From Micrasema longulum (Eukaryota > Arthropoda > Insecta > Trichoptera > Brachycentridae), in NCBI GenBank assembly GCA_022494885.1, contig JAGVSM010002376.1:1-64000 (forward strand): a DNA stretch of 64,000 bases. Direction: 5' to 3'. The first letter of the stretch is position 1. Each line of letters starts with the position of its first letter. Made by a program: the position numbers and the translations under genes. The notes below the pieces were generated by a model. The model had not been told where the DNA came from, searched no databases, and saw nothing but the letters and a program-made list of their open reading frames with translations. Shown here in pieces: positions 35,801 to 47,800 of this stretch.

Positions 35801-35944
35801 TAGACTTATCTCCAGTCAGTTCCCTTTTTTTACCTGAGTGCTGCAATCGAGTCGAAAACACTCGTCCAGCGTTGTGCCTCTATTTCACACACTTGTATGT
35901 AAAATAAAAATAATAAAATGAATTAATTTAAGTAGTACCATCAT

Positions 35945-36650
35945 CCATCTACCAGGGGCGAATCGTGTATAGAAGCGATTATGCGTAGTTTACCATTATA
36001 TTTGGCTATCCATAATAATGTTTTACGGAAACTTTATTTAATGAAAAAAACGAATAATTAATGTTTCTTATAAATCATTGCCACCGTTATTATTTCTCTC
36101 CAAATATAAATAAAAATATTAATAAAGCGCGCTCAGCGCCAGCACTGAGCCAAGGAACTAGCCGATTACTCCAGCTTATTTCATCATACAAATAAGTGTA
36201 CTATATTTTGAACATCTTACACTCAGTGGCGGGATTTTTTTCCTAGAGTAAACTTGAAGATTACACAAATTCTTCGTAGATTCTCTATATGGAAAACAGT
36301 ATTTTTCAAGGACTATTTTTCTTTGAGATGATACTTTTGACATATGACTTGCAACACTTGTGGCGTTGGATGCGGCCGTTTTTGGCATTATTCATTTCTA
36401 GAACAAATCGGCCAGTTGACATTTCAGTCGTAATGAGAATACCAAATACTCACTGAATTCATTTAACTATTTTTTATAAACTTTTATACAAGTTATCTGT
36501 TAAATTAAAGGATAATATGGCTACACAATATAATATATTTCAAAGTTACGTCGTTTGAGTTGATTTCATTGATGAGAGTTGTTATATCACACAGAACCAC
36601 AGAAAAAATAGCAATTTATAGTATATGTATCACATACAATATTTATGTAC
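35945..36650 (+). repeat. Dispersed repeat R3, copy 2
   Basis: Collinear with 13140-13820: AGGGGCGAATCGTGTATAG, CCATAATAATGTTTTA, TAGCCGATTACTCCAGCTTA, TGGAAAACAGTATTT, GGCCAGTTGACATTTCA, AAGTTACGTCGTTTGAG and GAGTTGTTATATCACACAGA. It carries an extra segment at 36095-36150 (AAAGCGCGCTCAGCG) that is absent from copy 1. Confidence 0.7.
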
Positions 36651-37287
36651 CTACTATGTAGGTACAAATTAATAATATTCACAGTTCGCCACTGTAATCT
36701 ATGTGTATAAAATATATACCCTTAACGCCTCGTGCTGTATTCCAGAATAATATGAAATCTAGATATTGCCAAGCTTTTTTAAAATTATATATACGGTCTA
36801 AGCCAATTACAACAGTTATATTAAGAAACATGTGAAAAGTAACTAAACAGAAAGAACATAAAACAATGTAGCAAAGGCAAACAAGGGCAATGAAATTATG
36901 CTAAAAAATAAATTCATAGACACGATAAACATGTAAGACTTTGAGCTAAGTCATGTCAATCCATCTTCTTTCCACACTGTTTTAGTAGCGAAGAGATCTA
37001 CGAAAAGCCGGAAGATCTATATCAAAGAATTCCAAGCTGTGGCGTTTTATTGGCTGTTTTTAGTGTTCTTTTTACACACTTTGACATTTACCTTTGGCCC
37101 ATGTTTACAAGTCTATACTCTTTGATTCTTTCCTCTCATAATTTTACTAATGCACATATATACACTATTTGGACAAGGTATACAAAATAAAATCCTTCCA
37201 TAGCTAACATTAAATGTATTATAATCATACAATATGTGTATATTCAATAATGTATGTAATGTATAAGTAAGTATGTAGATACATATA

Positions 37288-37650
37288 CAGGGTGTTCTTT
37301 AAACCCTGTCTCATCCGAAACCACGATGATCAGTATGGGCAAGAAAACATATAAGCATATCAAAACAATATTAAGACCAAAGAATTTTTTTTTAAATAAA
37401 ATATTTAAAAAAACAAATAGTTGCTTACTTCTGCAGGGGAGAAGTGAGGGGAGCGGGGTGCAGTATCAGACTCCCCCTTCTCCCCTTCTCGTTTCACCCC
37501 TGCAGAAGTAAGCAACCATTTGCTTTTTTTGACATTTTATTTTTTGTAAAATTTATTCGTTCTAAAAAAATATTTTAATGTGCCAATATGTATTCTTGCT
37601 CATACTGATCATCGTGGTTTCGGATGTGACAGGGTTTAATGAACACCCTG
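37288..37650. mobile_element. 363-bp palindromic MITE flanked by TA
   Basis: Termini CAGGGTGTTCTTTAAACCCT and the inverse AGGGTTTAATGAACACCCTG, bordered by TA at 37286-37287 and 37651-37652. The terminal repeats extend over 60 bp (CATCCGAAACCACGATGATC and its inverse), and the inner arms also pair (GTTGCTTACTTCTGCAGGGG and its inverse). No transposase. TA target duplication fits mobilisation by a Tc1/mariner-type enzyme. Confidence 0.8.
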
Positions 37651-38009
37651 TATATGTACGTATATGCCTTTTTATATCGATTAATTTATTTATTTTTTTA
37701 CACACAACTCTACTTTTTCATTTTTAAATTATTTATTTCTTTATGATTTTTTATTTGTTACGCAGAAACAGAAACAACAAAAAAAAAACGTAAAATTATT
37801 TTACTATAAAATTATTTATGTAAATTATTTACGTTAAATAAATGTATCAATAAAACCATCAATGTTACTTAATACTTCAATAACTGCATGCTTTTAAATA
37901 AATATTGTTGTTGCAAATAAATGTCTTAATCTAATGGAAGCATAAATTACACATGGACAAAGGCCTATATATGTATATAAAGATATGATATTTTACTATT
38001 AATATTGAA

Positions 38010-38278
38010 GATGCGGTGATCCAATTGTGGTCAAAGCGTTTGCCTACCATGCTAGGGGTCTCGCGTTTTATTTCTGAAACGACTGACTTATTTATGAAGG
38101 TGTTTTTACACATAAATATTTCATGGTTCCTGGGCTGTTCCTGTTGAAGCGTAAGAATGATCACCTTACCTTAACCTAAAAAAATGATCGACAAACGCTG
38201 CAGTTTCAATGCACTGCAGAGTTCCAATGTAGTGCTCTGTGCACCATTATGTGCGGAAAGGTAATGGTTATGATTAAA
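38010..38278 (+). mobile_element. SINE family 1, diverged full-length copy
   Basis: Recognised by TTTGCCTACCATGCTAGGGG, a damaged B-box, GGTGTTTTTACACATAAATA, TTTCATGGTTCCTGGGCTG, GCGTAAGAATGATCACCTTA, CAGTGCTCTGTGCACC-like sequence and GTGCGGAAAGGTAATGG. The A-box end is degraded. Confidence 0.75.
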
Positions 38279-38289
38279 ACATGCAGGTG

Positions 38290-39000
38290 ATAATTATTTT
38301 TTTATTAATAATTTTCATGAAAGATACATGTTTTTTTAAAATTCTATAAGTATCTACTTTTACACATCTAGTAAATGTTATCACTGTAACTCTCCAAAAA
38401 AGAGACCAACTCCCGTTCTTGGAGAGTGACTTACACTGTTGTAGTTGTTTATTATAAGAGTTAATAAAAATTTTAATACGAGTACATAAGAAAAAAATAG
38501 AAACATAGGAAATATAAAGAAAAAACATAAAACAATAATATATTCATACTAATTAAAATTGAATGTAGTTTTTACACGTGTTCAAAAATTTATTTGTTGA
38601 AATGTTATTTTTAATAGTTTTTAGTTCATTGGGGAGATTATTACAATTTTTACACCTTTGAAGACAAAGCTGTTTTGACCATGACTTGTGTGGGATTTAG
38701 GAATTTTAATACGAGTATTATGTTGGTATCTGAGTGACTTATTCTTCTCAAATCCAATTATTTTTTATTTTTTATAAATTTGTATTATAGAAATTATTTT
38801 ATAAAGAGTGTCTACTGTATGAACCTTAAATATTTTAAATATACTTTCCGTATTGAATATTGAGAGTTTCTTTAGAATTGCTTCAATAAATAATCTTTGT
38901 ACTATTTTAATAGGGTTTAATATATTGACGTATAAAACAAAAAGTTATGTATATAATATTTATAATCCATTAAAATATTAAAAAGATACTGATGCAAACA
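38290..39000 (-). pseudogene. LINE 3' end fragment (family C), copy 1
   Basis: Matches 50105-50520 over about 400 bp: GTTCATTGGGGAGATTAT, GACAAAGCTGTTTTGACCAT, TGGTATCTGAGTGAC, AAAGAGTGTCTACTGTAT. On the minus strand the better copy encodes the WN-LP-type C-terminus of a jockey/CR1-like LINE protein. Here the frame is broken. Its 3' end lies next to the end of the SINE at 38278. Confidence 0.6.
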
Positions 39001-40498
39001 CTTACTATCTACTGATATTTTTTTTAACAATAGCACTAAAAATTTAAATTGCAATTTGTTTTTATGTGGGTATATTCTAAGTTTATTAGTTTTTAATATA
39101 ATATTGGGTACCTACCGCAAGTCGTTATACCTAGCAAAATATTTAATATTATTTTATTCTAAAGCTTGTCAATAATTTAAAATATTTTGTTCGGTTTCTG
39201 TTTGAATTTATATATAATTATGGTTATTAAGTTATTATAAGATTATGTTTGTTGTATTTTGTTGTAATTTTTCTAGTTATTAAATTTACCTACCTATATT
39301 TTTTTACCGCAAGTATTTCTTTTCTGTTAAATAGGCACTATTGGGTTTTTGATGGGTGTTTGATGGATTTTTTCTGATAGTGACTATTTCAATTAATGTT
39401 GAAATTTTATTTGCTTAGTTCCATTTTTATTATTACAATTATTATTTTATATTATTCTTTTATATATTTTTATTAACATATTACAACAGAGATGAAAAGG
39501 TAATATAGAAGTCTAGGCATCTACAGGGCTTATGACCTGTCAATGGCTGGTTTAGCTCCCCAGGGAGTTGAATCCAGTCCTTGTCTACAAAAATTTGGAC
39601 AAACTCAAAATATTGTTGATATATTTTTTATGTTCTATTTTTTGTGTCCATTTTCTTATGCCTTTCTGTCTATGATTTTTAAATTTTTATTTTTGTTTGT
39701 AAATCCATGTTTAGTTCACAGACTCTTTATTTAATAAAGTATACACATTATCACAATAATAATACATTATAAAGTAATCGAAGTATTAAAATATATTTTG
39801 TCCCGATAAACTATTCAATAATAGTTTGTCTTTGGGTGCTCAGACATTAGTTTTAATTAATAATCAAATAAAAAGAGTACAGACATAATACTGTATACGT
39901 ATAAAATAATAAACATAAAAAAATATTGATGTCATCATATTTTGTTGGAAGTCCTTAATAAAAGGAAAAAAAAGAAGAAAACTTCTGTGTGCCGTTATTT
40001 ATTCTGTGCCACAACAAAGAAAAATATTTTATTACACCATCTATCGAAATTATTTCTAACAAATTTGAAGGCAATCTTAAAGGTTTGGTAAAAAATAATA
40101 ACGAGAGTTTTAAAATATGATTCAGAGTCGAAATTCTAGATGCTGCTGAAATGAGTATCATTTGTTAAAATCATCTTGGCCGTGTGAGATTTACATTCGT
40201 TGAAAATGGTAGGCATCTTAAAATCGCCCAACTCAATAGATATAAGACTTTATTACACTTTAGCACCTAAAAGTGCATCGGGCCATATCAGTTGAAAGTA
40301 CCAACACTAAGTTTTGCAGCTTGGCTTTAAGTACGTACCAAAATCATATAAAACATATCAATGATCGACTAGTCAACGAAATTACTAATATTTATAATTC
40401 AAAAAGATGTTAAAATCGAATTATTTTACAAAAAATGACAACAATCTTCTTTTAAAAAAAACTATAAAAAAAAATTCAAATATATATTATTGAGTATT
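39001..40498. other. Intergenic, contains a short FB1 relic
   Basis: An internally deleted FB1 copy lies at 39485-39612: CAACAGAGATGAAAAGG, CTAGGCATCTACAGGGC, GACCTGTCAATGGCTGG, CCCCAGGGAGTTGAATCC and AATTTGGACAAACTCAAAAT. A minus-strand frame at 39955-40161 has no recognisable domain. Otherwise nothing is supported. Confidence 0.45.
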
Positions 40499-40504
40499 TT
40501 TATT
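40499..40504 (-). terminator. Alternative polyadenylation signal AATAAA
   Basis: Perfect AATAAA on the minus strand about 230 bases beyond the receptor stop codon. It would give a longer 3' UTR than the signal at 40659. Confidence 0.3.
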
Positions 40505-40658
40505 TAAATTCGTTGGTTATATATTTTATGTTACTCATTTTGTAAGAAAACTATAAATTTTGTTACCGTGGATAAGAACAAAAATAGTATTTTGTTTAAC
40601 TTTAAATGCCCTACCGACGATTTGTTGAATAATACTATTTAATTTCTTTTGATTACTT

Positions 40659-40664
40659 TTTATT
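40659..40664 (-). terminator. Likely polyadenylation signal of the receptor gene
   Basis: First AATAAA on the minus strand after the stop codon, 70 bases downstream. Hexamers are frequent in such AT-rich DNA, so cDNA evidence would decide between this and 40499. Confidence 0.4.
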
Positions 40665-40733
40665 CTTAATAACAAATATTTACATTATTGAATTAAATCA
40701 TACAGTGTCACCCCTTACTTGTTCATTATTCAT

Positions 40734-41810
40734 TTATTCATTTAAAAATACTATTTTGTCACTTTTTGGTCTATTAGGACATAATTTCATAGGATCTATA
40801 TAAACATCATCCCAATCTTTATTTTTCAACCTTTGAGAATCTACTACAGAATTCTTAAAATTTTCTTCTTTAGAAAGTTCTAGAGCATCTATGTTCTCCA
40901 CTATATCTTCGGATAGTGAATTCATAGAAACAGAAGAGTTCTTTCTACTTGCAGAATCGGATAATTGATCCTCTTTATTCAAATCAGCAATTTGTATAAA
41001 TGGATTAACAGTTTCCATATTTGTTTCAATCACTTTGCTTACGTTTTTTGTTTTATTATTATTCAATGCATCGTGATTGGCAACCAACGAATGGTCTTCA
41101 TACCCGCTAGAAATAAATATTTTCGGATCTTTGATTTCAAGTGTCAATCTTTTTTCAGAGTCATCGCCGGCATTAAAATAAGTATTTGTTGAACTAATAT
41201 GTCCATTGGTAAAAGTCGAATCTATATTGGTCATTACATTTTCACACTTGGTGACATGTATTTTTGGAATATCTTCTTCAAATGCAGGATTGATGGCCCA
41301 TACATTTGAGTAATTTTTGTTATTATCTTGTAAGTTATTTTCTTCTTGAAAATAGTCGGAGAGATTTTCACAAGGCGAGTAAGGTGGAATCTGTAGACAA
41401 CCGCGTGCATTGGGAGGCGCTTCATCGTACTCAAAATCGAGACTAATAAAACCATCTTCACTGGGAGAGTAAGCATTATTAAGAATAGTAAAGGAATTGC
41501 AACTATCATAATCCTCAACTACTGGTGGAGTTAACATATCCGGTTGTTGTATGTTCTCGCCAAAATCTACCCCACTATCCGTTACAGGTGTTTCAAATCG
41601 TCTTGCATCTGATTGGGCGTTATTATCATCTTCCAAATTATCATTATTATCGTATTCTCTGTTCGGTTGACTGTCAACCATAGTAGAGAATGTTTCTCTT
41701 CTCGCTCCGATGTTTTGAGATGTAGCTCGTCTTCGTCTCGGCTCTGCTCTAAATCTATTATTTACAACGTTCTCCGTTTTCTTGTAAGTTGTAATTAGTA
41801 GTGTGTGGAC
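40734..41810 (-). CDS. Receptor exon 10: helix 8 and cytoplasmic tail
   Basis: 1077 bases including the stop, residues 502-859. It continues TM7 directly with VHTLLITTYKKTENVVNN (helix 8 region), then a basic patch AEPRRRRATSQN that could be a basophilic kinase site, followed by a long Asp/Glu/Asn/Ser-rich, probably disordered tail. Far longer than a typical class B tail. It has an uninterrupted frame in AT-rich DNA, which supports selection. Confidence 0.9.
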   Translation of the reverse strand, partial: VHTLLITTYKKTENVVNNRFRAEPRRRRATSQNIGARRETFSTMVDSQPNREYDNNDNLEDDNNAQSDARRFETPVTDSGVDFGENIQQPDMLTPPVVEDYDSCNSFTILNNAYSPSEDGFISLDFEYDEAPPNARGCLQIPPYSPCENLSDYFQEENNLQDNNKNYSNVWAINPAFEEDIPKIHVTKCENVMTNIDSTFTNGHISSTNTYFNAGDDSEKRLTLEIKDPKIFISSGYEDHSLVANHDALNNNKTKNVSKVIETNMETVNPFIQIADLNKEDQLSDSASRKNSSVSMNSLSEDIVENIDALELSKEENFKNSVVDSQRLKNKDWDDVYIDPMKLCPNRPKSDKIVFLNE

Positions 41811-44800
41811 CTTGAAAATAAAAACAGTGATTTAATATATATTTTTTTTACAAAGCATATTTCATGCTTAATCTCAAATAAATTTACCTCTTTATTGAGA
41901 TAGCAATACAGTACAGCAACCATGATCCCTTGAAAGCCATCCATAATAAAAGTGAAAAAATAATACGCCTGCTCTGTGTCACAAGACGTCGTATTCGGTC
42001 TCCATGCTGTCAGCAAAAATTGAACTCCGAAAAGGGGCATCAAGAAAAGAGTCGCTTTTGTAGTACTCCTGAAAATAAACTATCGTTAATGTAAACCTCT
42101 ACGAGCAAATCAAAGCTTAACTTTCGACCCGATTATTTTAAGGTTCATTACTTTTCAAACTCACAATTGATTCGAATTTTCCTTCCTCCGTAGTTTAGTT
42201 AAAAGAATTCGCAAAATATCAATCAAAAGTATAGTGTTGACGGCCAGCATGGCAATCCGTGGACCGTCCAAGACCCACTGGATACCAGGAGTTGAGTACA
42301 CTATCCAGCAATGGTTATCATTATACACTGACATCAAAGACGCCCAAATTATTACTGGTATAACGGTTGACACTGTAAATATAAATACGCTTTGTTAGTT
42401 AATAGGTTGGTATGATTTAATTGCATAGTAGAAACATTATTGATCATTGAATTTGGATCTAACCTGCCGCTAGAGAATAGACGATCTTGTAGTTGAGCTC
42501 TTTTTTAAAGACTGCCACAATGGTCCTGTGAAGGAAGATGCCATCCACAAGCATGCAGGTGAAGGCGGCGCTGGAAGCAAGTTTCTCCATGGTGGCCAAC
42601 ATACGACAAGGAAACTCGTTTCTGGACATCACCGTGGAATCTGACGAGGACTGTAACTCGTCTAATACTACCTGAATAAAAAGATGAAGTAGATGCTTAA
42701 AAATAAATTGATTGAGCCTGTATATATTTTTAAACGAAACCTGCAGTTCTCTCACAGTGTACGAAATTAAAAACAATTTGATTGAAATACTAGATGTTTA
42801 AACGTATTTTTCTAAGAAAGAAGTATTGGAGTACATATAAGCATTTTCAGGGCTTATGGCCTGTCATTAGCAGGTTTAATTGATCATTTTACACTTAATT
42901 AATTAATTCTACTAATTTTTTAAAGAGGTAAAATATTTGTTCTGGAGAACTTGAAGTATTTATTTTTAAACCATTTTTTTGTAAAGTGTCTAAATTACTT
43001 TTGTGAACTTGAATTATTTCGGCCTAAGTACAAGAAAAATGATTGCAAAACAAACAACTTAGCTCAGTATCCCAGAACTATAAAACGATTTCCTCGTTTG
43101 CCATAAATATATTAAACACTTACAACACTCTTGGTAATGATAACCAACAAATTTCTGATCAAGATGGCCGCCAGTAAGTTGCGGTGAAGAGCTAGTCTGC
43201 GCGCACGAAGACGACGATAGGACGCGAGCACGATCACAGCGGGCACGCCCAGCACGATGGCCACGGCGAGGCACGCGATGTGCATGTTCACGCGTGCCAC
43301 CAACCGCCCCGTAACACTGCATGTAGAATAGTCCGTTGTTTGGTTCCATTGCCCATCACTTAGGCACTGCTTTTTGCTAAAATCTGGAATCCGGCAAAAA
43401 ATAATGGTTAAAAAAAGCGTGAAGATGATATATGAAAATCCGCAGAAGCTAATAGTAGATGACCTGAAGAAGCCACTTAAGGACCTGTAGTGGATGTAAT
43501 GCAGATGAAGTTTCTTCATTACCTGAAGAAGTGTGGATACTACTCATAGCAATACCATTATTTCCTTTAAGTATGCTTAGCATCACAAATTTCTGGCCAG
43601 AAGGAGAATAGCTTTGCCTGTGATAGCTTTTAAACTTCTGAACGAGTTAATTTATAATCCTAATATTTTTGAACGCTTAAAATGATGTGCACCGAGCAAC
43701 TACTAGAGAGCTAGACAAGGCAGACTATTTTGTTCTTCGTGAATGCAGGAGTAATGAACCGTTGATTTATTTATGCTTTATTAATTTAGTTCATAACATA
43801 AAAAGAACTAATATAAACGTTCAATAACATTACAATTTTTATCAAACTTTCTCAAGAACATATTTTTTCAAATTAATGTTTATCGCAGGAGGCTAAACTA
43901 GCAGTTCACAACGAAGTTCTAGTACCAACTCTAATGTATGGAAGCGAAGTATGGAATTGGAAAAATGATTATTAAAGTAGGAAGAAATGTGATTCCTCAG
44001 GCGAATGTGTGGTAAAACGGTGTATGATAGGTGCACAAATGTCGAGATCCGTGAAGTGTGTAAGGCTGAGACATGCATTATCGACAGAATCAAGAAAGGG
44101 GTGCTGCGTTGGTTTGGACATGTAGAGCGAATAGACAGCGAACGGATCTACGATGCGAACGTTAATGGATGCAGAAAACGTGGAAGACCGAGAAAGACAT
44201 GGCACGATCAAGTCCATCAAATACTTGAAGATTGACATGTCAAAAGTAGGAATAATCGGCGTGCGTGCATGAGAAGATGTATGAATGTAGAGGAAACGAG
44301 GTCTGTATGCCAATATAGAGTAATATGGCGTTCTATTCTCTCTACCTACCCCTACGGGGAGACGGCGTGATGGTTGGTTTATTTGTTTGTGAATTTTTAA
44401 ATTTAATATTTTCTTTTTCTTTTATTTCTTCGGGTTACTCGTCGTACAACTTCAATCCCTTGTTCAATGAGTTTGGAGATTCTGTTTTTCTCCACATTGG
44501 AAATCCTCTCTTGTTTTTATCCCTAGTTGATGTCTGTGGAGAAGATGATTGGTGTTTCAAACAGCCTACCAGGAGAGGTGGATCTTTTTCATGTTAGAAT
44601 TATCAGTTTTAAACTCTTTCTCTCGTATCGTAATGTGTATTGGTGATTTAGTAATCTTTTTATTGTTGTTATTGACTCTATGTTTGTAACTTTATTTTCT
44701 AGCATACTCTTCCTTTCACATTTTTTTAAATATTCATATTTTGTACATTGTAATTGGTAGGTGATAAATAATGATATGACTTTTTTTTTTTTTTTTTTTT

Positions 44801-47800
44801 TTGATATACAGTTATTGCACGACGGAAGACAATTTGTTACCATGAAGTCATGATCATTATTTGTGTTGGCGAGTCTAAGAGTTCTTGGCACAAGGGAGTG
44901 AAAACCGTAATCATTTTGAAGGTTTCCATATTGAAAAGGTTGGTTCTGTCTTAAGTATTTATTATGTGTTATTTTAATTAATAACAATCTAGTTTAATAA
45001 CTCACAATCTGAAGCCGCTTCATAAAAATAATTAAATTACAATGGCGATACAGATCTTGTAGGACCAGCATTAAAAAAAGTATAATGCAAATAATTGAAT
45101 TATTTTGTAGTATTATATATATTTTTTTCTGATGATGCAACATATCCATAGTGAGGTTATTAATTTAAATGCCAAATACTCTTCAATGCATGAGATAATT
45201 AATTGATAAAAATATTTTTTTAATTCAAACACATAGCAACATAGATTTTTTATTGTATTTGGATAATATTGAAATGTTTTCAGTGATGCTGACATGTATA
45301 CGAGTATTACATGTATTGTTATTTGTATTCAAGTTTCTTAGATTTTTAAATTTTGTGGGTATGTGAATTGTATATTTAAAAGTTCGGTAAGACTTGTTTA
45401 CTTACGGTGGCAAGCCGGTCCAGCGTTTGAGTAAGCAAACTCTGTACAAACTTCTCTAGAAACCTTTCCAGCTTCTTGGGGGTGGAAGCAAGTCCAAGCA
45501 TCCCATACTGCGGGACATGTATTTAAAGCTGCAAAAAATATTGTGTTTTAAAAATAACATTAAAAATCTATTTTTGCAGCTTTATCGCTCGGAGCCCTAT
45601 GTTCGACTTTTAGTGACATGTGAGTTTTCATAAAACTGGATGTTATGTGTTATCGTTTAATACTTTTATGTGGTCTCCAAAAGTGACGCAGGTATTTTCA
45701 AAGAATTTTAAATTACTCAAAAAAATGTTTGGAAAATGTATCTAATACAAAGCACACTCAGTTTCTGGAGAATACATTTAGGCACTTAGTAATTAAAAAT
45801 ACTCCTAATTTCCAACAAAGTATGTCACATAGTTATTGGAAATAATTATAACCATAATAAGGCACATTTCAGGTAATCACAAAAATCCGCAAGGCACATA
45901 ATGTGGATCGATTTTTATTGTATTATTTTTCTGTTGGATGGCAAGCAAACGCAGTAGCAAGTATGCCATAAGTCTAACTCATATTAGGGGATTCTTACCT
46001 GAAAGAAGTCACTAAAAAAATAAAAATAATTAAATGAAAATGAAATAACCCTAATTTTACCGTGTCCAGTGGATTTTTAAGACTCTGAGAATACGCTCTG
46101 TCATTTTATAAAATGGTTAAACGGTCTTTGCGCTCTGTAGCTGCAAAAGATGCTGGGATATTTTTTTTATTGTACAGCGACTTTGAGGTGATTTTTACAC
46201 AAATGTCACTTCATAAATTATCAAACTTTATAAATATATATATATTTATATATATTGTATGTATATATCAAAACATTAGAAATACTACAGGAATGCTTAC
46301 AAAATGTATTTCAGTACTCAATACGAAATTTTCGTTATTCAAACATTGTACAGGGCATAATGAACATACTTGCAGTTGTTAAAACATCATTCTTCTGACT
46401 ATAGTTGGACATGATAACAAAATATTATATTCCTTCATCGATTTTGAGTATCTTTATCTCTCAAAAAAATATTATTCAAATAATCATATTACAACTCACT
46501 CGGTTGAGAATGAAGCATTACATCTTTGCAACAATTTCTCGAAGCCTTCGTGCATCTGATCCACCTCTTCACGATTTCCTCAGACACAAATAATTTTCTC
46601 AACTCATTAAGAATTACGGGGCTCTTCTCATCAAGCTGAAAACATTTCAACCCAGAGGGTTGTTCCTGAAATATAAACATTCGACTTTAAAATTGACACA
46701 GCTGTCCACATTTAACTTTTTTTATTATTTATGTAACCAATATTATGAGGAAGCCTCTAATTGGACTTAATGAAATGTATTTATAATATCTATCTTTGAT
46801 TGAATAATCTTCTATTGGCTTTCCAATCCCTAACACCACTGCAACCTGTATAGATCTGTTGCAACGGGACAATGTTTATATTTTTACTATTTTATATAAA
46901 TACTAGCTGACCCGACAGACGTTGTCCTGCCCAAACGTTGGCTTGCCTTGGAAAGGGACTTTTTATTGATAAGTAGGTACCTAGGTACTTGTTTGTGATT
47001 AAATTTTAAAACTAAAAATTGTTAATATTCAAATATTAAATTTAAGTAGCTACTTGTTTATGGTTGAATTCCAAAACAAAATACATATTTTTTCAAATAT
47101 GGCATTCTTTTTGCAAACGTTAAACTCCGGTCTTCTCACCAAGAGAGGGGTGTACTTATGTGGAAATACGATTTTTAAAAGTGTTTTCAAATTTAATATT
47201 ATTTTAGTATTACCAAAAATCCAGTAAAAAGAAATAAATGGATGGAAATTATAAAAAATTTAAGGAAAGAATCTGATTGAGATTCACAAAAAACAAATGC
47301 TGTTTGTAAACATTCAAAAACAAACTTTTTTATACACAAAAAAACAACATTTTTAATTTTTTTGTTAATGCATTCTCCTTGAATGCAACCCTGGTATATC
47401 GATGAATAAAACATTTATGCTCTTTACTTCTTTTTTACACATTAGATTGAAGATTTTAATATTTACGAACACGCACAGCACAAAGATCTATATTTCTCTG
47501 AAAACCACACGTAAATCGGTTAAACCATTTAGAAGGAGTTCTGTGATATCACACATACAGAGGAATTATAAATATAAAGATTAAACTCTACAACGATTTA
47601 TTTAACAGGTTCGTTTTTTTATTTCAAAGAAATATTACTCACTATTAAAAAAAAGGAATAAGGTTGGGGTAGAGTGGGATTCGAACCACGGATCTTTGAG
47701 CTGTGAGTTCGAGACAATAGCCACGGGACCACAACCCGATTCGGAACAAAACCTTTTATAATAAACTCAATATTTACTCACAATAATGAAGCAAGGAGCT

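Noticed and set aside
44781..44802. Transcription terminator
   Set aside because: A 22-T run inside an intron of an insect gene is more likely a retroposon tail or microsatellite.
47650..47735. Functional tRNA gene on the minus strand
   Set aside because: Perfect B-box, but no seven-base acceptor stem and no clear anticodon arm; kept only as a tRNA-like repeat.
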